Below, in pieces: positions 17,198 to 23,975 of a stretch of 43,677 nucleotides of DNA. The DNA is taken from NCBI GenBank assembly GCA_937883775.1, contig CAKZXZ010000024.1:1-43677 (forward strand). Reading direction: 5' to 3'. Every line of letters begins with the position of its first letter. The stretch's first letter is position 1. The notes under the pieces were generated by a model. The model searched no databases, was not told the DNA's origin, and saw nothing but the letters and a program-made list of their open reading frames with translations. The translations under genes were made by a program, and so were the position numbers. The DNA comes from an uncultured Paracoccaceae bacterium. GTDB lineage: Bacteria; Pseudomonadota; Alphaproteobacteria; Rhodobacterales; Rhodobacteraceae.

Positions 17198-17315
17198 GGT
17201 TTCGCGTGCGAAACCGGGTTTTCAGGAGGCCTCTGTTGAAAACATTGAAGGTTTTTTCCGGGAACTTAACATAATCCCGAGGCGACGTGCAGCGCACTGT
17301 TTTCAAACGGAAAAT
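17198..17315. repeat. Cluster of inverted repeats 3' of the small secreted-protein gene
   Basis: Three dyads lie close together: GGTTTCGC-GT-GCGAAACC (17198-17215, perfect), GTTTTCA-N12-TGAAAAC (17218-17243, perfect) and TGTTTTCAAACGGAAAAT (around 17298-17315, short). The last resembles the second hairpin at 12934-12951, sharing GTTYTCAAACGGRARAA. They occupy the 234-base gap between the secreted-protein gene and cobT. I see no coding potential in this gap. Confidence 0.55.
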
Positions 17316-17353
17316 TAAGGAATACCGAGATGCGGTGACGGGGTGATCCGAGC

Positions 17354-17767
17354 CTATCCCAGCAGGAATCGGTCGCATTCGCGCAAGAAGGCCTCTGCCG
17401 CTTCTCGCGCCTTTGCTTTGATGATGGCATCGCCATAGAAATCAGCGCGCATCAGTAGCCGCGATTGGGCAAGCTTGGCGTGGATTTGCCAATCCATCGC
17501 TTGCGCCTGTGGCAGGCCGTAATCCACGGCATCAGGGATCGTCGCGCTCAGCAATGCCTCGAAGTTGCCGCGCTGGGTTTCCAGCTGTTCGGGCACCAGT
17601 CCGCCGATCGTGCGCTGATGATCGACGAAGGCAGAGAGCCGTCCGGCACAGGTCGCAAAGACCTGAACCCGTTCAGACGGGGAGGTCGGCCAAGGTTGCG
17701 CGCTGCCCATGATGGGTCCCAGTCCGACAAGACCCAATATGAGCGCCATTGTTATTATTCTGCTCAT
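17354..17767 (-). CDS. Small secreted protein of unknown function
   Basis: I do not recognise a named family. The 137-residue product has a convincing Sec signal peptide (MSRIITMALILGLVGLGPIM, then GSA before QPW, cleavage about residue 23/24), so the mature protein of about 114 residues should be periplasmic. The mature part is alpha-helical in character, with FATCAGRLSAFVDHQ and REAAEAFLRECDRFLLG, and has two cysteines (about 40 and 131) that could form a disulphide. Codon use resembles its neighbours. It lies between cobS and cobT on the same strand, yet nothing ties it to cobalamin synthesis. A perfect 10-bp inverted repeat includes its start codon. No good ribosome site is visible. Confidence 0.75.
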   Translation of the reverse strand: MSRIITMALILGLVGLGPIMGSAQPWPTSPSERVQVFATCAGRLSAFVDHQRTIGGLVPEQLETQRGNFEALLSATIPDAVDYGLPQAQAMDWQIHAKLAQSRLLMRADFYGDAIIKAKAREAAEAFLRECDRFLLG

Positions 17768-17794
17768 GTTTTCAACTTTACTGCTGAAAACATG
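17765..17794 (-). promoter_or_regulatory. Inverted repeat containing a start codon
   Basis: CATGTTTTCA (17765-17774) and TGAAAACATG (17785-17794) are perfectly complementary over 10 bases with a 10-base spacer. In the minus-strand transcript the 3' arm contains the AUG of the secreted-protein gene, so a hairpin would hide the start codon. It could equally be a 30-bp operator for a dimeric regulator. The repeat is seen; the role is inferred. Confidence 0.5.
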
Positions 17795-17901
17795 TCTAAC
17801 AATTAGGCTATTTAAGAACAGTTAACGGGTGTGACTAAATTGTATGCAAAGGTCTACGGTCGGCCAAAGCCGTTCACACATCCGTCTTGTGGTGAGGTCG
17901 C

Positions 17902-18888
17902 CTAGCCGAGGCTCATGCTGGCCGCACTTTCGGGCAGCTCTTCATCAAAGCAGCGCTGATAGAACTCGGCCACCGTCTGGCGCTCAAGCTCGTCACATTT
18001 GTTGAGGAAAGAGAGCCGGAAGGCGTAGCCGACATTGCGGAAAATCTCGGCGTTTTGGGCCCAGGCGATCACGGTACGCGGGCTCATCACGGTGCTGAGA
18101 TCGCCGTTCATGAACGCCGTCCGGGTCAGGTCCGCGACGGTGACCATGCGCTGCACGGTCGTGCGGCCTTCGGCGGTGTTATAATGGGGCGATTTGGCAA
18201 GCACGATGGCGGCTTCGGCCTCAACCGAGAGATAGTTGAGCGTTGCCACAAGGCTCCACCGGTCCATCTGACCTTGGTTGATCTGCTGGGTCCCGTGATA
18301 AAGGCCAGTCGTGTCACCCAGACCTACGGTGTTGGCGGTCGCGAAGATGCGGAAATTGGGGTGCGGTTCGATCACCTGGTTTTGATCGAGCAGGGTCAGC
18401 TTACCGTCCACCTCTAGCACGCGCTGGATGACGAACATCACGTCGGCGCGGCCCGCGTCGTATTCGTCAAACACAATGGCGCAGGGGTTGCGCAGCGCCC
18501 AGGGCAGGATGCCTTCCTGGAAATCGGTGACCTGCTTGCCGTCTTTCAGCTTGATCGCGTCTTTGCCGATCAGGTCGATCCGGCTGATATGGCTGTCGAG
18601 GTTCACACGCACCGTGGGCCAGTTCAGCCGCGCGGCGACCTGTTCGATATGGGTCGACTTGCCCGTACCGTGATAGCCTTGGATCATCACACGACGATTG
18701 TGCGAAAACCCGGCGAGGATGGCGAGCGTGGTGTCCGGGTCGAACTTGTAGGTCGGGTCGATCTCGGGCACGCGGTCTGTCCGCTCGGCAAAGCCTTTGA
18801 CGACCATGTTGGTGTCAATTCCGAAGACCTCGCGAACAGAAATCTCTTCGGTTGGTTTTGCGCTGATATCCATCGTGCCGTCTGCCAT
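17902..18888 (-). CDS. cobS: Cobaltochelatase subunit CobS
   Basis: CobS is the AAA+ (MoxR-like) ATPase subunit of aerobic cobaltochelatase; it forms a ring with CobT and drives cobalt insertion by CobN. The 328-residue protein has Walker A GYHGTGKS (71-78), Walker B AIVFDEYD (Asp141-Glu142), a sensor-1 region RIFATANT (180-187) and an arginine-rich C-terminal segment. The N-terminal [24 protein letters not shown] is characteristic of CobS. AGGAAGGACC precedes the ATG. It is divergent from the membrane-protein gene at 19048 and leads a minus-strand series containing the secreted protein, cobT and pepP. This is not the cobalamin-5'-phosphate synthase that shares the symbol in other bacteria. 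Confidence 0.96.
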   Translation of the reverse strand: MADGTMDISAKPTEEISVREVFGIDTNMVVKGFAERTDRVPEIDPTYKFDPDTTLAILAGFSHNRRVMIQGYHGTGKSTHIEQVAARLNWPTVRVNLDSHISRIDLIGKDAIKLKDGKQVTDFQEGILPWALRNPCAIVFDEYDAGRADVMFVIQRVLEVDGKLTLLDQNQVIEPHPNFRIFATANTVGLGDTTGLYHGTQQINQGQMDRWSLVATLNYLSVEAEAAIVLAKSPHYNTAEGRTTVQRMVTVADLTRTAFMNGDLSTVMSPRTVIAWAQNAEIFRNVGYAFRLSFLNKCDELERQTVAEFYQRCFDEELPESAASMSLG

Positions 18889-19047
18889 TTTCGGTCCTTC
18901 CTGCTGCCCGGTTTGGGGCCGTGTTCGTCGTGCAACATATCGCGCAGGAGGGCAAGGGGAAGGGGCGTAATCGCGGAAAACGACTGCGATTTATATTTGC
19001 GCCGTATCATCTTAATTTTGCCATGATTGCTCCATATCGCAAATTCG

Positions 19048-19554
19048 ATGAAAGACGTATTGAGTTCTCGGGTAGATGGGCTTTTCCGACGGTTAAGCCC
19101 CGGTGAAGCCAAGTTGCTGGCCGCGTTCCTTGTGGGCGCCATCTTCGGCATGTTTTTGTCATGGAGCGCGCTGGACACGCTGTCATGGCGCAGCGCAACC
19201 TTCGAAAGCGATTGGAAAACCCAGGAACGCTGGCTGGTGTTTTCGGGCACTGTCGTGACCGGGGCGCTGGTCTTTTTCATGCGCAAGCATTTTGGCCATG
19301 GTGGGCTGACCGGCCTTTTGCGCGCGCTTGTCGCGGGGCTTTGGGTGCTGTTTCTGGCGGGCATTCTGACAGGCACGCTGAACATGCCCCTTTGGGGCAC
19401 GACCTTTGGCGTTATCATTATCGCGGCAACGCTGGTAAAATCACCCTTTGTGGCGGCCAGCGCGGTGATTGCGCTGGCCTTGATCCATTGGCTGTGCCGC
19501 CCCTGGCAGATCGAGCGGCGGTCGATCTTTGGCTTTGGTGAAACGGATTACTAA
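19048..19554 (+). CDS. Small polytopic membrane protein, function unknown
   Basis: The 168-residue protein has a short charged N-terminus and about five hydrophobic segments (around 22-40, 62-78, 90-110, 115-133 and 135-150), then a polar C-terminus IERRSIFGFGETDY. I do not recognise a family with a known role. The first ATG in frame is at 19048; a TTG at 19027 would add seven residues, and neither has a clear ribosome site, so the start is uncertain. It is divergent from cobS and its stop lies nine bases from the end of the convergent J-domain gene. Confidence 0.7.
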   Translation: MKDVLSSRVDGLFRRLSPGEAKLLAAFLVGAIFGMFLSWSALDTLSWRSATFESDWKTQERWLVFSGTVVTGALVFFMRKHFGHGGLTGLLRALVAGLWVLFLAGILTGTLNMPLWGTTFGVIIIAATLVKSPFVAASAVIALALIHWLCRPWQIERRSIFGFGETDY

Positions 19555-19563
19555 AGCGGCGTC

Positions 19564-20193
19564 TTACTTGAAGCTGCGGCTTTCCTTGATCTGATCCCAG
19601 GCCCAGACGACCTCCTGCAACTTCTCTTCGTCAGAGCGGTCGCCGCCATTCATATCGGGGTGCAGGATCTTGATGAGCGCCTTGTAGCTTTTGCGAATCT
19701 CGGCCTTGGTCCAGTGGTCCTTGGCCTCAAGAATTTCAATCGCGCGGCGTTCGGTGGGCGGCAGTTTGCGGGTGCCGGTGATCGATTTGCCGGGGTTGCG
19801 CGTGGCGTTGGCGCCCAGCACTTCATGGGCATCGTTCACGCCCAGACGGGCCCAGGCGCGCTGTTCGTCGGTTTGCTTGCCAAACGGCTTCGTCTCGCGC
19901 TCCCAGACGCGGTCCTTGTCCATCTGTTCGTTGAAGGCCTCGTCGGATGTGCCGTCGAAGAAGTTCCACTTCAGGTTATATTCGCGCACGTGATCTTTGC
20001 AGAACCAGAAGAAATCATCCAAGCTATCAGGTGATTTGGGCGCGCGGTATTTGCCGGCTTCCTGACAGCCAGGCTTGTCGCAAATCCGGGTCGAGGTTTC
20101 GAACGCGCCGGACATGCCGCGACGCCCGCGGGTGTTCTTCTTCTTGGCAGAAGAGACGGACATATCAAAACCGAAGGGATCGTCTTTGGACAT
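19564..20193 (-). CDS. J-domain (DnaJ-like) protein with C-terminal J domain
   Basis: The 209-residue protein ends in a J domain (about 150-209) with helix KAEIRKSYKALIKILHPDMNGG. HPD at 178-180 is the motif that stimulates Hsp70 ATPase, so it is a likely DnaK co-chaperone. Unlike DnaJ it has no G/F region, and the J domain is at the C-terminus. The N-terminal half has Cys38, Cys43, Cys65 and His68 (CDKPGC ... FCKDH), which could bind zinc. I start it at 20193 (MSKDDPFGFD); the frame is open to 20337, but the extension would overlap bolA on the opposite strand and has no homology. It is divergent from bolA, with 76 bases between the starts. The client is unknown. Confidence 0.88.
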   Translation of the reverse strand: MSKDDPFGFDMSVSSAKKKNTRGRRGMSGAFETSTRICDKPGCQEAGKYRAPKSPDSLDDFFWFCKDHVREYNLKWNFFDGTSDEAFNEQMDKDRVWERETKPFGKQTDEQRAWARLGVNDAHEVLGANATRNPGKSITGTRKLPPTERRAIEILEAKDHWTKAEIRKSYKALIKILHPDMNGGDRSDEEKLQEVVWAWDQIKESRSFK

Positions 20194-20269
20194 AGCGTGT
20201 ATACCTTTTCGACTCGGAAAGGGCAGTTTAGACTGTGATTTCCGAGATTGAAGGGGGCGGGCCGAAAAA

Positions 20270-20524
20270 ATGTCGAGAACGGAAGAAATCAGAACAGCAC
20301 TTGAGGCGAGCTTCGCACCACAAGACCTTGAAGTCATTGATGAAAGCGAAAGTCATCGGGGGCATGCGGGCTATCAGGAAGGTGGCGAGAGCCACTTCCG
20401 TGTACGCATCAAAGCCGATGCGTTCGGCCCGATGAGCCGGATTGAGCGGCACCGCGCTGTGCACAAGGCCCTTGGCGCCGACCTGGTTGGACGGATCCAC
20501 GCATTGGCTTTGGAAATCAGCTAG
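20270..20524 (+). CDS. BolA family protein
   Basis: The 84-residue protein is a BolA/IbaG-type KH-fold protein. Family members bind monothiol glutaredoxins and take part in iron-sulphur cluster handling or in regulation of envelope and stress genes. Recognisable parts are SRTEEIRTALEASFAPQDLEV, the loop SESHRGHAG with a conserved histidine, ESHFRVRIKADAF and the helix SRIERHRAVHKALGADL. Length is normal. It is divergent from the J-domain gene and convergent with the DUF4177 gene. A glutaredoxin gene is not visible nearby, so the partner is unknown. Confidence 0.93.
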   Translation: MSRTEEIRTALEASFAPQDLEVIDESESHRGHAGYQEGGESHFRVRIKADAFGPMSRIERHRAVHKALGADLVGRIHALALEIS

Positions 20525-20548
20525 AACGCAGGCGTTAAGGCGCGGGGT

Positions 20549-20953
20549 CTATTCCGCCGCGACAGTTGCGCCGTCACCCGTTTTGGGGCGCGCGGTGTCG
20601 GTGTTGACCGCAGGGCCAACCGGGGGCGCATTGCCAGGCGCGTCTGCCGGGCGGGTCATCTTGACCGCTTCAGGATCAACCACAGGGGCAGCCGCCGGCA
20701 CGATGACCGCGTCATCGCTTTGCAGCGCGCGGCGGAACACCAGCACATTCTGAAAGACGGTCGTGCGCGATGTCAGACCGCTGCGCTCTTCCGAAGGCAG
20801 GGTGTCGGCGCGCTGGTATTCCCAGCCTTGGGCGCCCATGTCGTTCATCAGCGTCTCAAGCGTGTGCGCGAACCGTGCCTCTCCGGCTTTGACACCTTTG
20901 ACCTTCTCGCCCCGCTTGGGCGCTGGCACGACTTTGTATTCGAACTGTGTCAT
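20549..20953 (-). CDS. DUF4177 domain-containing protein
   Basis: The 134-residue protein begins with a DUF4177-like domain: MTQFEYKVVPAPKRGEK, then LETLMNDMGAQGWEYQRADTLP and TVFQNVLVFRR. This small beta-alpha fold is of unknown role. The last 50 residues are a low-complexity Pro/Ala/Val tail, probably disordered. Start at 20953 is favoured by GGGAGTT upstream; an in-frame codon at 21007 would add 18 residues without homology. It is convergent with bolA, with 24 bases between the stops. Confidence 0.82.
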   Translation of the reverse strand: MTQFEYKVVPAPKRGEKVKGVKAGEARFAHTLETLMNDMGAQGWEYQRADTLPSEERSGLTSRTTVFQNVLVFRRALQSDDAVIVPAAAPVVDPEAVKMTRPADAPGNAPPVGPAVNTDTARPKTGDGATVAAE

Positions 20954-21116
20954 CGATAACTCCCATCCAGTGCGGCGCAGGCTAGCAAATAACACTAGAA
21001 AGGCCAAGATATTAAGGGCTTAGCGGACACCACCAAGGCTTGTGGCGTCTCGCAGGTTGTCTGCCAGATATAGGAAACCGGGCGCCTGTCTCAACCGTCT
21101 GCCTGGATGCTGCGCG

Positions 21117-22628
21117 TTACTCCGCCAGTTTCCTCGCGACGATCTCGTTCACGGCTTTGGGGTTGGCCTTGCCGCCGGTGGCTTTCATCACCTGACCCAC
21201 GAACCAGCCTACCAGCTTGGGGTTTTCGCGGGCCTTGGCGACCTGCGCGGGGTTGTCGGCGATCACCTGATCGACGGCGGCCTCAATGGCGCCGGTGTCG
21301 GTGACCTGCTTCATGCCGCGCGCCTCGACGATTTCAGCCGGGTCGCCGCCTTCGGTATAGACGATCTCAAAGAGGTCCTTGGCGATTTTGCCACTGATAT
21401 CGCCCTTGGTGATGAGCGCGATGATGCCGCCGAGTTGATCGGGGGAAACGGGGCTTTCAGTGATCTCTTTCTCGTCTTTTTTCAAACGACCAAAAAGCTC
21501 GTTGATGACCCAGTTCGCAGCCAGTTTGCCGTCGCGGCCGTCAGCGACCTTTTCAAAGAACGCGGCAGCAGCGGTTTCGGCCGTCAGCACAGAGGCGTCG
21601 TAATCCGACAGACCGAAGTCGCTGATAAAGCGGGCTTTCTTTTCATCGGGCAGTTCGGGCAGGTCTTTCGCGATGTCATCGACCCAGCCTTGTTCGATCT
21701 CCAATGGCAACAGATCGGGGCAGGGGAAATAGCGGTAATCATGCGCTTCTTCCTTGGAGCGCATCGACCGCGTCTCGCCCTTGTCGGGATCATAAAGGCG
21801 GGTTTCCTGCACGACCGCGCCGCCGTCTTCGATGATGGCAATCTGGCGGCGTGCCTCAACCTCGATCGCCTGCTGGATAAAGCGCATTGAGTTCATGTTC
21901 TTGATCTCGCAGCGTGTGCCGAGATGCGAAAAGTCCTGCGTCTCCTGATAATTCTCGTAATCGCCGGGGCGACAGACCGACACGTTCACGTCTGCGCGCA
22001 GGTTTCCGTTCTGCATATTGCCGTCGCAGGTGCCCAGATACTGCATGATCTGGCGCAGTTTGACGACATAAGCCGCAGCCTCTTCGGGGCCGCGGATGTC
22101 GGGGCGGGAGACAATCTCCATCAGCGCCACACCGGTGCGGTTCAGATCCACAAAGGACATGTTCGGGTCCATGTCGTGAATGGACTTGCCCGCGTCCTGC
22201 TCAAGGTGGATGCGTTCCACCCGGACCAAACGCGCGGTGCCGTCGCCCAGCTCCACCAGCACTTCGCCTTCGCCCACGATGGGATGGTATAGCTGCGAAA
22301 TCTGGTAGCCCTGCGGCAGATCAGGGTAGAAATAGTTCTTCCGGTCAAAGGCCGACCACAGGTTGATATCAGCCTTTAGGCCAAGGCCGGTGCGCACGGC
22401 TTGGGCCACGCAAAACTCGTTGATGACAGGCAGCATGCCGGGCATGGCGGCGTCAACGAAAGCCACATTGCTGTTCGGCTCGGCCCCGAATTGCGTCGAA
22501 GCCCCCGAAAACAGCTTGGCATTCGACGCAACCTGCGCATGAACCTCAAGGCCGATCACAAGCTCCCAATCATGCTTGGCGCCCGCGATCACTTTGGGCT
22601 TTGGGGTCTCATAGGTCAGATCAAGCAT
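21117..22628 (-). CDS. gatB: Asp-tRNA(Asn)/Glu-tRNA(Gln) amidotransferase subunit GatB
   Basis: GatB binds misacylated Glu-tRNA(Gln) or Asp-tRNA(Asn) and activates the acyl group; with GatA and GatC it makes the amidated tRNA. The 503-residue protein shows [23 protein letters not shown] near the N-terminus, the cradle-domain segments MPGMLPVIN and [30 protein letters not shown], and the C-terminal YqeY-like helical domain (about 405-503, [23 protein letters not shown]). Length is normal. gatA and gatC are not next to it, which is usual in this group. It is divergent from the transglycosylase-like gene across 171 bases, in which I see no other feature. Confidence 0.97.
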   Translation of the reverse strand: MLDLTYETPKPKVIAGAKHDWELVIGLEVHAQVASNAKLFSGASTQFGAEPNSNVAFVDAAMPGMLPVINEFCVAQAVRTGLGLKADINLWSAFDRKNYFYPDLPQGYQISQLYHPIVGEGEVLVELGDGTARLVRVERIHLEQDAGKSIHDMDPNMSFVDLNRTGVALMEIVSRPDIRGPEEAAAYVVKLRQIMQYLGTCDGNMQNGNLRADVNVSVCRPGDYENYQETQDFSHLGTRCEIKNMNSMRFIQQAIEVEARRQIAIIEDGGAVVQETRLYDPDKGETRSMRSKEEAHDYRYFPCPDLLPLEIEQGWVDDIAKDLPELPDEKKARFISDFGLSDYDASVLTAETAAAAFFEKVADGRDGKLAANWVINELFGRLKKDEKEITESPVSPDQLGGIIALITKGDISGKIAKDLFEIVYTEGGDPAEIVEARGMKQVTDTGAIEAAVDQVIADNPAQVAKARENPKLVGWFVGQVMKATGGKANPKAVNEIVARKLAE

Positions 22629-22799
22629 GGGGCAGGTCCTGTTTGTGGAAACAAAAGGGTTCTAAGCCGCCCGCTTGGGCAGGACAAGAGGGGGATTTCG
22701 CCGACAGTTCTGCGATCCTGCGCGCATTGTTTCCGGTCTGCACCATGCCGCATCACACAGCCCTTGCCAACGCGGCTTTGGCTGGGGCAGGCTGCAGGG

Positions 22800-23522
22800 A
22801 TGAGATTGATGATCGCCTTTGTTCTGAGTGCTTTAGCGGCGCTGCCCCTTGCCGCTGATCCTGCGCAAATTCGGCCTGTGTCGCGGGCAACGGCGATGGA
22901 TCAGCTTGTGGATGCCAGCGTTGCTCTGCCGGTGCGCGACATCTCTGCCGATGTGCGCCCCATCGCCCGGGACGAGATTTTTCCCCGCATGCGCTGGGAT
23001 CATCGCGGTGAGCATGCGCTGTGGACGCGCGCGGCGATGGAGGCGGTGCAGGGGCACGGCGCGCCATTGGTACAGATGGTGCCGGGCGATATCGCCGATT
23101 GGTGTCCGGCATACCCTGAGAATGGACCTGAGGCGCGCGCTGCATTCTGGGTGGGTTTCATGTCGGCGCTGTCAAAGCACGAAAGCACCTATAAACCGCG
23201 CGCGGTGGGCGGTGGTGGCAAATGGTACGGCTTGCTGCAAATCCTGCCTGCAACGGCGCGCGGCTATGGCTGTCGCGCAGGCACGGGCGAGGCGCTCAAA
23301 AGCGGGCCAGCGAACCTAAGTTGTGCGGCGCGCATCATGGCGGTGACGGTGCAGCGCGACGGCGTGATCCATGCGCGTCAACCGCGGTGGAGCGGTGTTT
23401 CCGCCGATTGGGGGCCAATGCGCAGCCCATCGAAACGCGCGGATATGGCGAACTGGTTGAAAAAGCAAAGCTATTGTAAGTCGCTGAAATCATTGCGCCC
23501 CTCAGCACGTCCTTCCAACTAA
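22800..23522 (+). CDS. Lytic transglycosylase-like secreted protein
   Basis: The 240-residue protein has a Sec signal peptide (MRLMIAFVLSALAALPLAAD) and an SLT-type lysozyme-like domain. The segment FMSALSKHESTYKPRAVGGGGKWYGLLQILPATARGYG carries a likely catalytic Glu128 and the GLLQI variant of the family's GLMQI motif. It should cleave peptidoglycan glycan strands in the periplasm, releasing 1,6-anhydro-muropeptides; which sub-family it belongs to I cannot say. The ATG at 22800 gives a good signal peptide; a second ATG at 22809 has AGGG nine bases upstream and is a close alternative. Its stop codon overlaps that of the next gene on the other strand. Confidence 0.84.
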   Translation: MRLMIAFVLSALAALPLAADPAQIRPVSRATAMDQLVDASVALPVRDISADVRPIARDEIFPRMRWDHRGEHALWTRAAMEAVQGHGAPLVQMVPGDIADWCPAYPENGPEARAAFWVGFMSALSKHESTYKPRAVGGGGKWYGLLQILPATARGYGCRAGTGEALKSGPANLSCAARIMAVTVQRDGVIHARQPRWSGVSADWGPMRSPSKRADMANWLKKQSYCKSLKSLRPSARPSN

Positions 23523-23929
23523 GCCGGATCATGGGAAATGCCGAACAGCGCGAGTTGCTTGCGTAACTTGCCGCTGCCCGGGACACTGTCGCTTGGCATC
23601 GTGAACGCCGTGCCATCGCGGAGGTAGAGCCGCACAAAATCAGGTCCTTCGCTTTCGATCCTGATCCTGACATGCTCAATCTCCTCGAGCTTGAAAAACC
23701 GCGTATCCTGGCCTTGATAGACCCTTAGGCCTCTCTCGCTCAGGGTCATGCCGGCTTTGGGATTGACGTAAACATGCCAAACCAACAAGACCGCACACAG
23801 CCCCCAGATCGCCAAAACCCACCATGGTGCCCCCATATAGGCCGCTCCGGCCACGCATGCGATGACGAAAAGAGTGACGATCAGATAAAACGGGTCGCGG
23901 CCCGTGACGTGATATTCATAAGGCGTCAT
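23519..23929 (-). CDS. Two-TM membrane protein with C-terminal PH-like domain, function unknown
   Basis: The 136-residue protein starts MTPYEYHVTGRDPFY, has two adjacent hydrophobic segments (about 16-34 and 37-54) and then a soluble beta-rich part (ERGLRVYQGQDTRFFKLEEIEHVRIRIESEG ... DSVPGSGKLRKQLALFGI). That layout resembles small membrane proteins with a PH-like domain, but I do not assign a family. Start at 23929 is preferred; the frame is open to 24109, but that would overlap pepN. It follows pepN on the same strand by 46 bases. The stop overlaps the stop of the convergent transglycosylase gene by four bases. Confidence 0.75.
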   Translation of the reverse strand: MTPYEYHVTGRDPFYLIVTLFVIACVAGAAYMGAPWWVLAIWGLCAVLLVWHVYVNPKAGMTLSERGLRVYQGQDTRFFKLEEIEHVRIRIESEGPDFVRLYLRDGTAFTMPSDSVPGSGKLRKQLALFGISHDPA

Positions 23930-23975
23930 TGGCGCAGGATAGCGCCGGAATTTGGCAGGAGTTTGACGCCCGTCG

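Noticed and set aside
17812-17825. TTAA-N6-TTAA, reminiscent of a CtrA site
   Set aside because: The CtrA consensus spacing is seven bases; one six-base-spaced match in an AT-rich gap is likely to be chance.
18889-19047. Possible cobalamin riboswitch upstream of cobS
   Set aside because: The gap is about 160 bases and I could not find the B12-box core or the expected helices. The only structure seen is a weak AATCGC-N11-GCGATT repeat (18969-18991).
21008-21116. Possible tRNA or small RNA gene between the DUF4177 gene and gatB
   Set aside because: No cloverleaf, no T-loop GTTCRANNC and no clear promoter or terminator were found.
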